The position numbers and the translations under genes were made by a program. Under the pieces are notes generated by a model. That model was not told the origin of the DNA. It did not search any database and worked only from the letters and a program-made list of their open reading frames with translations. This document shows positions 40,165-51,100 of a stretch of DNA of 52,500 nucleotides, piece after piece (the first letter of the stretch is position 1; each line of letters begins with the position of its first letter). This DNA is from Mesostigma viride (Eukaryota; Streptophyta; Mesostigmatophyceae; Mesostigmatales; Mesostigmataceae). The stretch lies in the NCBI GenBank assembly GCA_009746045.1, contig RPFO01000276.1, forward strand, positions 3,776,771 to 3,829,270, written 5' to 3'.

Positions 40165-41770
40165 TGAATTGTAACATAACTCCGTTGGGAGTACATGTAG
40201 CACATAGCCCAGAGAAGGGGCATATGGCCTATCATACATTCTAAGCTACTTCCTGCAAGGGTGGGAATGTAAACAACACTTGCTCTAGGTGCACTAGGGC
40301 ACCTGCACCACCCAGAGTTTCAGGCAACACCCAGCTAAGGGGAGCCTGTCATAGGTGGGGAAGATCAGCACAGCTATACAAGAGCTAGGGCATGGCTTCT
40401 CAGCAGGGAGTGACCCCCTGCATGTGCACTGCATAATTAAATAAAGCTAGGCATCATCTGGAGGGTGGCTCATCATAGGCACACATGTACATGACTAAAA
40501 AGGCTAGGCCTCAGCTGGTATAGTGCCTGTAGTAGGCGGGCATGTACAACCTTGGCCACTGTCTAACTATTCTACACTACTGCTGCTGTATTCCCCTAGG
40601 CTGGGGCTGCTGGAGTCGCTGGGGCCGCGGTGGTCGAGGGGGTCGCGTGCCAGGGCTTGTGGCCGACGTAGATGGCCTCCCCCTTCCAGTACACCGGCTG
40701 GCCCGCCTTGGTCTGCCGGAGCTGGAGGTAGGTCGGCCATAGCTCCCGTCGCCGTTGTTGCTGCGCCAGGGTCAAGTCGTCGTCCACGGTGAAGGGAGTG
40801 TTCTCGAGCCGCTTGCGGCGTCTGAGAAACGAAATCTTGTCCGCTGGGCTGTCAAAGATGAGAAGAAGCGGAGGCGCCCCTGCCTTACCCCGCGCGCGGG
40901 GGAGGCGGTGGGCGGTCAGTCCGGTGGGCGGTGGACGGCGTCTCACCAAGGAGGCCCATGCGTGCAAGGATTTTGCTCTCAAACGCACGTGCAAGCTTCT
41001 CGGAATTCTCACCTTCCACCATGTCGAAGTTCTTGAGTATGGCGTTGAGGCTGCGCTTGGCGAGCTCGGCCTCCTCGCGGAGGTCAAGCGTCTGCCGCCG
41101 GAGCTGGGCTGCGACGGCGGAGGTGGTGGAGGTGGTATGTTGCTTAAGCATGTCCACCCAGGTCGTGATGGGAGGAGCATCGCCGGCCAGGCCAGCCGGG
41201 GCTGGCTTGGCGGCAATGTCCTTCACTGCCTGGGCGGTGAGGCCTGCGGTGTTCTGCAGGACCTCGATAGCGATGGCATTATCCTTGAGGCGCTGGTCGA
41301 TGTCGCGGAGCTGGGCGGTGATGGAGTCGGTGGAGGCGGAGGGGGGGGGGGGGGGAGGCGAGGAGGGTGGCGGTGGCGGTGGGGATGGTGGGAAGCTCAG
41401 CAGCCAGCGTGCCTCCAATTGCCGCCACATCTGCGGCAAGGGGGGTCACGTGCTGCTCGAAAGCTTCCTTGAGGAGGGCGCGGATGGTGGCTTCGGTGGG
41501 GGAGGTGGAGGGGGGCGGTGGGGAAGCCCAGATCGCAGCTTCGGAGCGTCCAATTAACAAGGGAGCAGAAGGCGTAGCCATGGATGATGCCTTCAGAATT
41601 TAGCCAAGCCATGCCTATAATGGGACCCCCCATGGATGTTGCATTAAGAATTTAGCCCTGCTATGCCTATGCAGAGAGTCACTCTCTGTTGAGAAGCCAT
41701 GCCCTAGCTCTTGTATAGCCATCGGGGTTAATGCTCCGTGACTCCCCGACGGGAGCACGAGTCTAATTAA
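40165..41770 (-). mobile_element. ORF1-only LINE relative, minus strand
   Basis: On the minus strand: a 5' region with GCATGGCTTCTCAACAGAG and CATCCATGG motifs (41720-41590), an ORF1 (41581-40596), a 3' UTR of about 400 bp, and the 3' signature GTGCTACATGTACTCCCAAC-GGAGTTATGTTAC with an (AATTC)n tail at about 40165-40172. No endonuclease or reverse transcriptase. The sequence at 41730-41785 (GCTCCGTGACTCCCCGACGG, then TTAA repeats) is the 3' end of another, plus-strand LINE. Confidence 0.75.
40596..41581 (-). pseudogene. LINE-type ORF1 protein, frameshifted
   Basis: It begins MATPSAPLLIG at 41581 and is spread over three minus-strand frames because of shifts, one next to a run of G's (41341-41352). 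Order of parts: Ala/Pro-rich start with FEQHVTPLAADVAAIGGTL, a proline run, a coiled-coil (RDIDQRLKDNAIAIEVLQNT, then TAQAVKDIAAK), a Lys/Glu helical part, an RRM-like strand (ARGKAGAPPLLLIF) and the C-terminal DDDLTLAQQQRRRELWPTYL. This layout is that of L1-type ORF1 RNA-binding proteins. The gene is inactive in this copy. Confidence 0.7.
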
Positions 41771-41789
41771 TTAATTAACTAATTGTATA

Positions 41790-41990
41790 GCCATGGTGAT
41801 CTTCCCCCCAAATGACAGGCTCCCCTTAGCTGGGTTGAGCTTGATAGATCGTGGTGGTGCCGGCAGGTGCCCTTGGTGCACCTCGAGCAAGTGTTGTTTA
41901 CATTCGGGCCACCCTTGCAGGAAGTAGCTTAGAATGTATTGAAAGCCATATATGCCCCTTCTCTGGGATATGAGCACATGGGATAACGGC
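41790..41990 (+). mobile_element. 3' UTR fragment of the ORF1-only element, plus strand
   Basis: It matches the end of the ORF1-only 3' UTR (GATCTTCCCCCC...GGCTCCCCTTAGCTGGG...GCAAGTGTTGTTTACATTC...GGAAGTAGCTTAGAATGTAT) and breaks off at GATATGAGCACAT just before the hairpin. Confidence 0.65.
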
Positions 41991-42002
41991 AGGCTCGAGC
42001 TA

Positions 42003-42402
42003 CAATTAATGAATTAATTAGACTCGTGCTCCCGTTGAGGAGTCACGGAGCATTAACCCCGATGGATGGATGGATGGGTGCAAACAGTCCTACCAGTCTA
42101 ATCTATCTACATCAGCTACCTACGACATCTATCTACAGCATTCTAACTACAACATCTATCTAGACAGCCTCACGCTGCCCTAGGGGAGCTGTCTGGCGTG
42201 CCTCCCACGGGTTTGCACACGCGGGCGCTTCCCCACTGGGGGGGGCTCGTTGTCCTCTATGACCTGGGCCCACTTGGCCTTGTCCATCATCTTTTTCCAA
42301 ATCACTGAGAGGCCTAGGCCCCCCATGTCCTCTACTAGCTGTTCTTTGAAGATGCGGGCCTTGCGGCGTCTAACATCACTGGGCCCGGCCCACGAAGCCA
42401 TG
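42003..42402 (-). mobile_element. 5'-truncated LINE copy, minus strand
   Basis: The minus strand starts within WAGPSDVRRRKARIFKEQL (42401), runs to the ORF2 stop at 42180, and continues with the LINE 3' UTR, the GCTCCGTGACTCC hairpin and an ATTAATT tail at about 42003-42020. It differs from the copy ending at 22.57 kb by a few substitutions and one codon. A classic incomplete reverse-transcription product. Confidence 0.8.
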
Positions 42403-42589
42403 CCCTAGCCATTGTTTTGCCATGATGATCGATCTCCCACCCCATGCCAGGCCGGCCTCTGAGCTCGGATACATCATTGTGGTGCAGGTGCACGTGGTGC
42501 ACCTAGAGCAGGTGCATGAATTTACACCCTACCCCTGCAGAACTAGCTAGCCCAGAATTATTGGAAGCCATGTGCCCCTTACGCCATCG

Positions 42590-43705
42590 CTATGACGCTA
42601 TCGAGGTTCTGTGCACAGAACACCGCAGGCCTCACCGCCCAGGCGGTGAAGGACATTGCCGCCAAGCCAGCCCCGGCTGGCCTGGCCGGCGATGCTCCTC
42701 CCATCACCACATGGGTGGACATGCTTAAGCAACATACCACCTCCACCACCTCCGCCGTCGCAGCCCAGCTTCAACAGCAGACGCTTGACCTCCGCGAGGA
42801 GGCCGAGCTCGCCAAGCGCAGCCTCAACGTCATTGTCAAGAACTTCAAGATGGAGGAAGGTGAGAATTCCGAGAAGCTTTCGCGTGCGTTTGAGAGAGAA
42901 ATCCTTGGTCGCATGGGCCTTAACGGTGAGATCGAGCTGGCCGCCCACCGCCTTCCTCGCGCGCGGGGTAAGGCAGGGCCGCCCCCGCTCCTTCTCACCT
43001 TTAAGACCCCGGCGGACAAGATTTCTTTTCTCAGACGCCGCAAGCGGCTCGAGAAGACTCTCTTCACCCTTGATGACGACTTGACCCTGGCGCAGCAACA
43101 ACGGCGACGGGAGCTATGGCCGACCTACCTCCAGCTCCGGCAGACCAAGGCGATACAGCCAGTGTACTGGAAGGGGGCGGCCATCTACGTCGGCCATAAG
43201 CCCTGGCAGGCGACCCCCCCCCCCCGCGGCCCCAGCGACTCCAGACGCCCCAGCTTAGGGGAATATAGCAGTAGTAGTGTAGAATAGATAGACCGTGGCC
43301 ATGTACATGTACGCCTCCTAGAGGCACTATCCCAGCTAAGCCACGCGCTTTACTTAATCATGTACATGTGTGCCTATTATGAGCCACACCCCAGATGATG
43401 CCTAGCTTTATTTAGTTCTGTTGTGCCTATGCAGGGAATAACTCTCTGCTGAGACGCCATGCCCTAGCTTCTTTGTATAGCTATGCTGATCTTCCCCCCC
43501 ATGACAGGCTCCCCCTTCGCTGGGCATAGCTTGAAGATCATGGGGATGCCAGTGCCCTGGTGTGACCTAGAGCAAGGGTCCTTTACATCCCCACCCTTGC
43601 AGGAAGTAGCTTAGGATGTATGATAGGCCATACGCCCCCTCTCAAGGGCTATGTGCTACATATACTCCCAACGGAGTTATGTTACAACTCAATTCAATTC
43701 AATGT
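42590..43705 (+). mobile_element. ORF1-only LINE relative, plus strand, 5'-truncated
   Basis: The plus strand holds the ORF1 body followed by the same 3' UTR as the 40.2-kb copy and the 3' signature GTGCTACATATACTCCCAACGG, ending with an (AATTC)n tail at 43685-43705. Confidence 0.8.
42592..43287 (+). CDS. LINE-type ORF1 protein, N-terminally truncated, 231 aa
   Basis: This is the best-preserved ORF1 copy. It opens within the coiled-coil (TAGLTAQAVKDIAAK). There follow a Thr/Ala-rich stretch, a Glu/Lys-rich helix (REEAELAKRSLNVIVKNF), an RRM-like part (ARGKAGPPPLLLTF, ADKISFLRRRKRLEKT), the C-terminal DDDLTLAQQQRRRELWPTYL helix, and a YWKGAAIYVGHKPW end. L1-type ORF1 proteins form trimers and package element RNA. 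The frame is open to 43287; the missing start is due to 5' truncation. Since these elements have no reverse transcriptase, the protein would have to work with an ORF2 supplied elsewhere. Confidence 0.7.
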   Translation: MTLSRFCAQNTAGLTAQAVKDIAAKPAPAGLAGDAPPITTWVDMLKQHTTSTTSAVAAQLQQQTLDLREEAELAKRSLNVIVKNFKMEEGENSEKLSRAFEREILGRMGLNGEIELAAHRLPRARGKAGPPPLLLTFKTPADKISFLRRRKRLEKTLFTLDDDLTLAQQQRRRELWPTYLQLRQTKAIQPVYWKGAAIYVGHKPWQATPPPRGPSDSRRPSLGEYSSSSVE

Positions 43706-43924
43706 GCCCCTTCTCAGGGATATGTGCTACATGAAGTGAGACAACTATCAAGGAGACAACCAGCGCAGGCCAGAAATCGGGAGAATCCGGACCATGGTAG
43801 CATGAGCCTGCCGTTAATTATCTTGTCCGCGTGTTCGAGTCGTTCAGGATGATGAATATGAATGGTGATGGAAATGTGTAGCCTTGTGCATTGAAATTAT
43901 ATGGCTGGCTTACGTACGTGTAGA

Positions 43925-44622
43925 GCCTCGTCCTCGTCCTCACGGTGCTCACGTATGGCGCCGAGGCGTGGACACTCACACCCACACTGGCAGCTAGGCT
44001 CAACGGCACGGTTTACAGGATGCTCCGACAGGTCCTTAACGTAGGGTTTGCCAAGCGCCCGTCATTAGAGTCTTTGTATCATGGTATGCCTCGTATTTCG
44101 GACGAGATTAGGCAGCGTAGGATCGTTAGCATTTGTAGGACACCTTGCTCGCACCAGCCAGGTCGACACCGCCCTTGGTTTGGCAGGCCCCCAGCGGCTT
44201 GGCCAGCCAGGGCGGCACATTCTGACCTGGCCTGGCCCGCCGAGGGCATTCCCAAAAGGGTAGGGAAACCTGTCACGAACTACACCCAGATGTTAATTGC
44301 TGGACGACCTAGTGGTCCCAGCCCAGTTTGAACACCGCATCCACTCTCTCTCCCTTCTTTGGACTGCCATGCAGAACAAGACGCGGTGGCAGCAGATTGT
44401 CAAGGCTCACACGCCAGACCCTGTGGGCAAGCCACCTCCCCCCAAGAGGAGGAGGCGTTTTGATGAGTATAGGGTAGTTAGGCTTTTTCTAGTAGACTAG
44501 ATATAGCTTAGAGTTAGGTTAGTTCGATTACGCGGCTTCCTCCTCTCCACCCATCCATCATGGAATATGTGCTACATGATCTCCCAACGGAGGCATGAAC
44601 ATTATAATTTAATTTAATTTAA
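43925..44622 (+). mobile_element. 5'-truncated LINE copy, second subfamily
   Basis: It begins in LTYGAEAWTL coding sequence and continues with QRRI...LARTSQVDTALG (with two shifts) and KRRRRFDE. The 3' UTR ends in GTGCTACATGATCTCCCAAC-GGAGG and a (TTTAA)n tail at 44605-44622. It is close to the copy at 17.9-18.5 kb. Confidence 0.8.
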
Positions 44623-44974
44623 GTTTTTACGTGTAGAGCGACTAGATGACCTAGACGGTGGGGCCGGAAACAGCTTGCTTGATCAGGGCGTGTGTTTCGA
44701 GCCTAACTGGCCGGGAGTGTCTAGGGGTAAACACGTACTATCCCTGGACGCATGTACTCCCAACGGAGTTATGTTTTAATAAATAAATTAATTAATTATG
44801 AAAAAAATCCCTAGATGTTATGACGTGTTCTATAAATAGCTCACAACGCAATATATCGCGTTCTCAGAATATCGCGTTCTGTAAAAAAAAAACACGGGAA
44901 ACATGCATGCCACGACTTTGATTGCAAATCGAATTGACCACGTTATGCTAATATTGACCATGCAAATGCAAAAA

Positions 44975-45117
44975 TGCTTGACCTAGAGCAAGTGTTGTTT
45001 ACATTCCCACCCTTGCAGGAAGTAGCTTAGAATGTATTATAGGCTCATATGCCCCTTCTCAGGGCTATGTGCTACATATACTCCCAACGGAGCTATGTTC
45101 CTAATTAATTAAATGCA
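44975..45117 (+). mobile_element. 3'-end fragment of the ORF1-only element, plus strand
   Basis: It runs from GACCTAGAGCAAGTGTTGTTTAC to CTCCCAACGGAGCTATGTTCC and ends in TAATTAATTAA. It is the short 5'-truncated form of the family, only about 140 bp. Confidence 0.7.
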
Positions 45118-45425
45118 ATTTCTTGTGTTGGTTGCCCTTGCTTGCCAAATGTTACATTGTAGCATTAGGCACGAGAAATGCATAACTTAGATTTCAATAT
45201 TCTGATTCCATCTTAGATTTCAATATAATTAAATCTAACACCACTGACAGATTTATAATGTACAAACTAAATAGCAGGCCAGTGCGCAATAGTAGTGCAC
45301 TGCACCGGCTAAAGAATCAAAAGAAAAAAAGCAGCATGCACAGCATCGCCACAGTGCCATGCCTTCACTGGCAATCAAAGCCCTCCATTCCTCAGTCGTC
45401 CCAGTCCACCAATTACATAACCTAC

Positions 45426-47926
45426 TCATGCAAGCGCAGCCAACGGGACTGCCCGGCTGAATGCTTGGCATGGCATCCGCGAAGCGCCAGCATACATGGA
45501 GACACTCGCCATCCGCATCGAGGCATGGCGACTCATCGCGCCGCTGGTCTGCTGGCTGCTCGCACCCACCGCCACCAACCGCGCCGCCGCTGGCCTCTCT
45601 GGACTTGCGAGCGACAGCGCCGTGGTGCGCCGAGGGTGCGCCGTAATGCACGATCCACCGTCCCCCCGCAGCGGCACGCCCTGCACCCAGCTGCCGTCCT
45701 TGAGCAGCCGCGCCCGGTGATGCCCATGCATGCTCTTGCGTTGGCGACAACTGGATAAGGGCCCCGGCCGGTAATGCGCCGCGGCTGCACGGTGGACACC
45801 CTTGCCATCGCCCGCGTCCTCGCCCGTAGAACCATCTGCGGCCCGCCGCGCCACATCTTCCTCCGCACCCAACACGATCGCCTCGGCAAACTCGGCAAGG
45901 TTGACGTCCGCTTGCAGCAGCGTCGGCGTGCCCTCCACCTTGCCTGCGCCCGCAACCCCGTCCACCTTGGCCACTACCTCCCCCTTGCCGGTGACAGCTG
46001 CCAGAGGCTGCGCCCCCTCCCCCTCGCTGGCCTTAGCCGCGTCACCACTAGCTGATGCGCCCTCCTCGGGCTCATCCAGGGTGCCCAGGGCAGGCACGAA
46101 TCCGGATGCCAGAAACGGGATGGGTATGAGCTTGAATAGTCCGCACACGATCACAAGCACCCCGAGACGTGAGTAGTCGTCGCCCCGGATCCCCAACCAC
46201 CCAGTGAGCCCCGCGCCCATGAACTCGGAGAAGACGGCACACAGGTTCCACAGGCTGATGATGGTCTGGTAGACAGCGCCCTCGGCGCCAGGTGGCGCCA
46301 CGCGGGACGCGTGCAGGATGATGGGCATCCACGCGACCTGCGTGTATGCCGCCAACGCCACGCCGTCGCCATACGCAAACACCTGGTCGGGGATGCCGAC
46401 AAGGCGGTTCCACCCAAGGATCACCGCCAGCATGGTGAGGCCCATCGCAAACGAGCTGGCGATGGTGGTGGTCAGCAGGCGCGGGTAGGCCACCTTGCGG
46501 AGCGATTGCTGGAACCACCAGGCACCCACCGCGGTGGCGGCGAATCCCATGACCTCGAGCGAACCAAGGAAGCCCATGCCCATGTGGAGCTGGTTCCTGG
46601 TGGTGGTGGTATGGTGGTGGTTGGGGGGGGGGGGCGCAAGGCATGGGCAGGGGGGTGGCCGCATCAGGGGTGAGGGCAACAAGTGAATCAGGAGTGTTTG
46701 AAGTTTAGGATATCATGCAATCAAGCAGGATGTTGGGGGAGTAGACGTAGGGCACAAGCAGGGACTTTACACAACAAAGTGGTACCCTAACAAATGACAC
46801 CCTAACAAATGACACCTCGACAATAGGGGGCCCTACACAACAAATGGGTCAGCAGGCTCAAACAGAGGGAAAAGGTCAAGGGGATATGTGCATGATTCAT
46901 TTCAACTGCACTTTGCAATTGCGTGGACCTAGCAGACCAGGCAATGCAGGTGTGTTTTGCTAGAGTCAATGGACTGGCTTGGAGGGGCAAGTGCAGCCTG
47001 GGGACACCGAATAATCTGCTGAGAAGAAAATGAAGCTCCTAGCTCTCCCTCCCGTTGTCATGCTACAGCATATTTTACTCCCAGCTGGCTAGTTTCCTAC
47101 CCAGGCCTAACCCATGCTCGTCAACTTACCTAAAGAAGTAGAAAATGGCGTCCTTTGGGGTTGGGGCGGACGCGAAAATAGCCGCAAAGAGTGCCGTCTT
47201 CCAGATCTCAGGGCGCCGCCAAAACGCCAGAATGTTGTCAATGCTGCCGAGCAGCGGCACCGGCTCGGCGGGGGTCGCCGGGTTGACGTCCTCTGCCCCC
47301 TTGCCCTGCTGCTTAGGCTCCAAGGACAGGAACACTGAGATCAGACCCGAGCCAGCCAACACGGCGCAGATATCCAGGGCTGATTCCGGTGACAAACCCC
47401 AGTTGTCAAGAGCCAATCCGGTCAGAATGGCGGCGACACATGCCCCCACAGACTGCGCCACCCAGCAGTTGGATTGCAGTTGGCCCACCTCGTCGCCGAC
47501 TTCCTTCTTGGTATTCTCCACTACAAGGCAGTCTCCGCTTACTTGGGCGATGACGAGCGTGAGGGAGGCGAGGAAGAGCAAAATGCCAATGCCGGTGAGC
47601 CCAAAGCCGTGTCGGCTTCCCGTGCTCAGCGCGTACCAGCTGATCGAATTCAGCACAAGGCCAGCGGAGAAGAGCGCGGGAACGGGCACCCTGTCGCTAA
47701 TGAACCCGAAGACTGGCTTGATAGCCCATGGAACGCTCACCCAGCTAAGGACGGCAGCCATCGTAGCAGGTGTAACGCCCAGGTCGTCCATCAGAATGGC
47801 CTTCGTGGGAAGGTGGGGAACGCTCATCAAAAGGCCGAGCACGAAATTCCAGTACATCAGCGCGAATTGCAACTTCTTGCTCATCCCCGTGCTAGCCGGG
47901 GTCTTGACCTGCTCCATTTCGGCCAT
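45426..47926 (-). CDS. BT1-family (folate-biopterin transporter type) membrane protein, two exons
   Basis: Exon 1 is 47926-47130 and exon 2 is 46596-45426 (minus strand). The intron has GTAAGT and CACCACCAG borders and the join makes an Arg codon. The first 50-60 residues include LPTKAILMDDLGVTPA. This is followed by the family signature WVSVPWAIKPVFGFISDRVP, then alternating hydrophobic segments consistent with about twelve membrane helices across both exons. BT1 proteins belong to the major facilitator superfamily and carry folates or pterins; the substrate here cannot be told. After the last hydrophobic segment (about residue 455) comes a 200-residue Ala/Gly/Arg-rich tail, which may include an unrecognised intron or UTR. 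Two in-frame Met (residues 1 and 4) could start. TGTAA lies just after the stop on the minus strand. Confidence 0.8.
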
Positions 47927-50055
47927 TTTTCCCCCGATATCAAACGGTAGCTAGATTGTGCTACCCTGACATATAAGGTGCCCGCCTTAAGAATCCAAGT
48001 TCAACCTATTCGATGCGGATGTGCGCCCTGTCCAAAATGTCGACCTATCGGAATTTAGTTATTCAGCATTTCAAATAGAACGAAATGCCGGGGGGGGCAA
48101 GTACTCGGCCTTTCGACAGTCAACACACGCGACCCCCGACGCGGCAATCGTGTCAATGCTCCCTCGTTAACATAATTATGTTGCGGTCATAGCCGCCTCC
48201 TCGATCACGCTCGTCAGCATACCAAAATGCCGCGAAAAATATGCACGATTGCACGTCGACGTGGCCAACGGATGATAGATTCATCCCAAGTTATTGTTGT
48301 TGTTGTTGCCCACGCCGCACATGGGCAACAGAGATTTGGAAAGGCCGAGGGCCAGGACACTGAACCCTCCGAAGTACGCACTGTTCCCAAGTACGCACAT
48401 TTGCAAGTAGGCGTAACTCCCTCAACTCAATCAGCCTCAAGGGCCGTCCTTCATTCCCAAAATAATGGTCGGTCCGAAAAAAAGGTGCGTACCGCCGCGT
48501 GGGCAAAACCCTGGCATGTTATTACAGCAACCACCCCAGTATCACAGGGCCCATAGACCGTGGTACGCACACATACCCACTCAAGAGCACCACCATCTGC
48601 ACGGCTAGACAGGCCCTACACCCGCCAGTGGCATTCAGATGCGTGGCAAGCACCTTCATTGCTGATAGCTAGCCCCCCCTGCGCTTGCTTGTTCCGCCGC
48701 ACCCACGTACACACTAGGTCCAACACTGATGCGTGATAAATGCACCGAGAATGTGTGACTGTACAAGTACACACCTCTCCGTCCATCATCGGGCCCCCCC
48801 ATAGCAGCCCCATCCGTCCACCCCACTAACTCCCATGTGCCCTGTAACCGCCCTATTTGTGCCCGGCCCACCCCGGCATGCCCTCCATGTCCGTCCGTCA
48901 CCACCGACATCAGTCCCCAGGCGCACGACCATCATCATGCATACACATCCCCCTACCACGACAAAGTCCCCCTACACCATTGCACCCTGAGTACCCCACC
49001 CCGCTGCCCAGCCCATCCTACGCTAACTCCACCTAGACACCCATGTAACCCATAACCGACCCACCGACTCTCCCGGCCCACGAACTGAACATGTCGGTCA
49101 TGACCTACGCACTGCACGCTCCCTACTATTGACGTCTGACAACTGTGTCCCACATCTATAACCTAGTAAATACCCCATAATAACAAGGTCCCCATGACCC
49201 CGCCAAAGGGGGGGGTCCTCCCCCCACACACACCCGGCCGCCCCGGCCCACCCCCCCCACACCCCCTCCCCACACCCACCCACCCCAACAGCCACTACCA
49301 CATACACACAGTCATGACACACGACCACCGACTAGTGCCTGCCCACCCAACTCCGTCACCTCCCACAACAGCCTCACATGTACACGTGATCCAGTACCGG
49401 GCCACCCCCGGTCCAATCACCCACCCATGTCCACCACGACACGACTGCGCGCCCACCGACTCAGTGCACGCTACTCCACAGGACTCCCCCGACCCCCCAC
49501 CCCCGCCTACTACTCTGCAAATAGCGGACCCTCGGCGAGCTACCGCACCGCTATCAAGTAGCGGGACGACACGGGATCGCGGCCTCATCACCGACATCGC
49601 GTTGCCGGCCGGGGCGACGATGCGCCAACTGCCCACCAGGGAAGTCCAATGCTACCTGTTGTCGTGCACACACCCCACCATTCCACCTGCATGCCATGCC
49701 CTCCGCGGATAGCCGGATACTCGTGACGTGTGACGGCTTGCTAGGACGCACCAAGCAACGTTCAGCGCGGGGGTGTCTGATGATGCAACAGTCCACGGAA
49801 CAGTACCCTAGTACCATCCGATATAATACTATTTACCGGCCCTCGGCCACTATAAATTTTGCTGCCCATGTGCGTCGTGGGATTCAACTAACTAACTTAC
49901 TAACGGGTCGCCAAATCAACTACTAGCATCTGCCTCTGAGGGACCCCGCAGCTAGCAGCCAGTTGGCCGCAGGAGGGAAGCTAAAGCTATTCTGATTTGG
50001 CACGCCGCAAAGGTGAAAAACATTTGCGTTCGCTGTGCCGGTCCGCGAAAAACGC
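47927..50055. other. Non-coding flank of the BT1 gene
   Basis: No convincing gene. It holds the BT1 promoter region near 47927-48200, a GTT repeat at 48293-48312, and C- and A-rich low-complexity sequence at 49190-49520 that opens false frames on both strands. Confidence 0.5.
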
Positions 50056-50064
50056 GATCTGCAA

Positions 50065-50140
50065 ATGAATCCAGGCCGGAATCGAACTGGGGACCTCTCG
50101 CACCCATGCACTTTTGCTGACTATAGGACGGACGTCTCCT
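50065..50140 (-). pseudogene. tRNA-like relic or SINE head (box A and box B only)
   Basis: On the minus strand the sequence GAGGTCCCCAGTTCGATTCC contains a good RNA polymerase III box B, and TATAGTCAGCAAAAG about 35 bases upstream resembles box A. The T stem (CCCAG against CCGGC) and the anticodon stem do not pair, so this is not a working tRNA gene. Confidence 0.35.
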
Positions 50141-50929
50141 GATCCTAAGGCATCGCCAGCTGACACCTACAGTCCAACCGCATGAAAAGCTATCCGCACT
50201 CCGAAAATCCGTCGGTACCAGAGGCCCATTCGTGCGGCGCGGGTGTTGTTGTTGTTGTTGTTGCTGCCCACATGTGCCATGCATGCCGTGCGGCGTGGGT
50301 AACAACAACCACATCAATTTTTTTTGGCTATTTCTGGCCAAAAAATTATTTCACTGGCTTGCTAAAACATGGAGAACCCAGGTTTTGGGCCCAAGCGAGC
50401 ACATATATGGTAGTGTTTACCCCCCAAAATTGGGAGTCATCCGACAACCCTGGCACTAGGTTAACTGTGACGTATATATAACATCATAAGGTACATGGTT
50501 TTTGACATTTTGGCCTATGGAGGGGCATGTAAATGACATCAATTGCTATCCTATGGACATGGAAACTTGAACATAAACTGAACTATGATGGATGAAACTT
50601 GAACATGCTTACATTGACAGGACTCAGTTTGCATCGAGCTTTTGATGTGTTTGTGACGTTTGGCAGCATAAACATCCCATTTTTTTGCTTTATGATACCA
50701 TTTTAAATGTATAGAATGATTTAACCATTTTAAACCATTCAAAAACTTTACAAGCACGCTTAAGATATGCATGATAGATCATGAAAAAAGTTTGGCTTGG
50801 TGTATAAGAAGCTCCATTCGTGACAGAAAAAAGCAAAATAAATATGACGTTATCACTCGATTTTCATGCATAATTAGCAAATCAAATGATCAAACACAGT
50901 TAGGTCACATGTTGTACATGATGTAAATG

Positions 50930-51100
50930 TTCGGTTCCTCTCTCGCCGCAAGAAGCTGGTGGACACCTCCTGGTCGCTTGACGACGACCTGACGCCAGGC
51001 CAGCAGCAGGAACGCCGCGATCAGTGGCCCGACTACATCCGCCACAAGACCAACCCCGAGAAGCCCCAAGTGCACTGGGGGGGCTTCCACAGTTTCTTGT
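50930..51100 (+). pseudogene. Fragment of a divergent LINE-type ORF1 C-terminus
   Basis: Translation of about 50936-51090 gives FLSRRKKLVDTSWSLDDDLT followed by PGQQQERRDQWPDYIRHKT and VHWGG. It is the same domain end as in the ORF1 copies at 17, 41 and 43 kb, but from a clearly different family. It stops within the left arm of the inverted repeat at 51077. Confidence 0.65.

Larger units (their letters stand above)
39867..44898. mobile_element. Possible piggyBac-like element enclosing the LINE cluster
   Basis: The left end at 39867 reads CCCGTGTTTTTTTTACA then ACGCGATA. The right end at 44898, read in reverse, gives CCCGTG, a T run, ACA-G and AACGCGATA. The left end is preceded by TTAA (39863-39866); the right is followed by AAAC, so the second TTAA is lost or the border is off. 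Inside each end are further inverted copies of AACGCGAT...ATCGCGTT. The interior consists of LINE and ORF1-only copies, so it seems to be an old element filled by later insertions. No transposase is seen. Confidence 0.5.

Noticed and set aside
40165-43705. LTR retrotransposon or large inverted duplication
   Set aside because: The opposed similar ends are independent LINE-type copies with their own 3' hairpins and tails in both orientations, not terminal repeats of one element.
50065-50140. Functional tRNA gene on the minus strand
   Set aside because: Box B is good, but the T stem and anticodon stem do not pair, so it is listed only as a relic.
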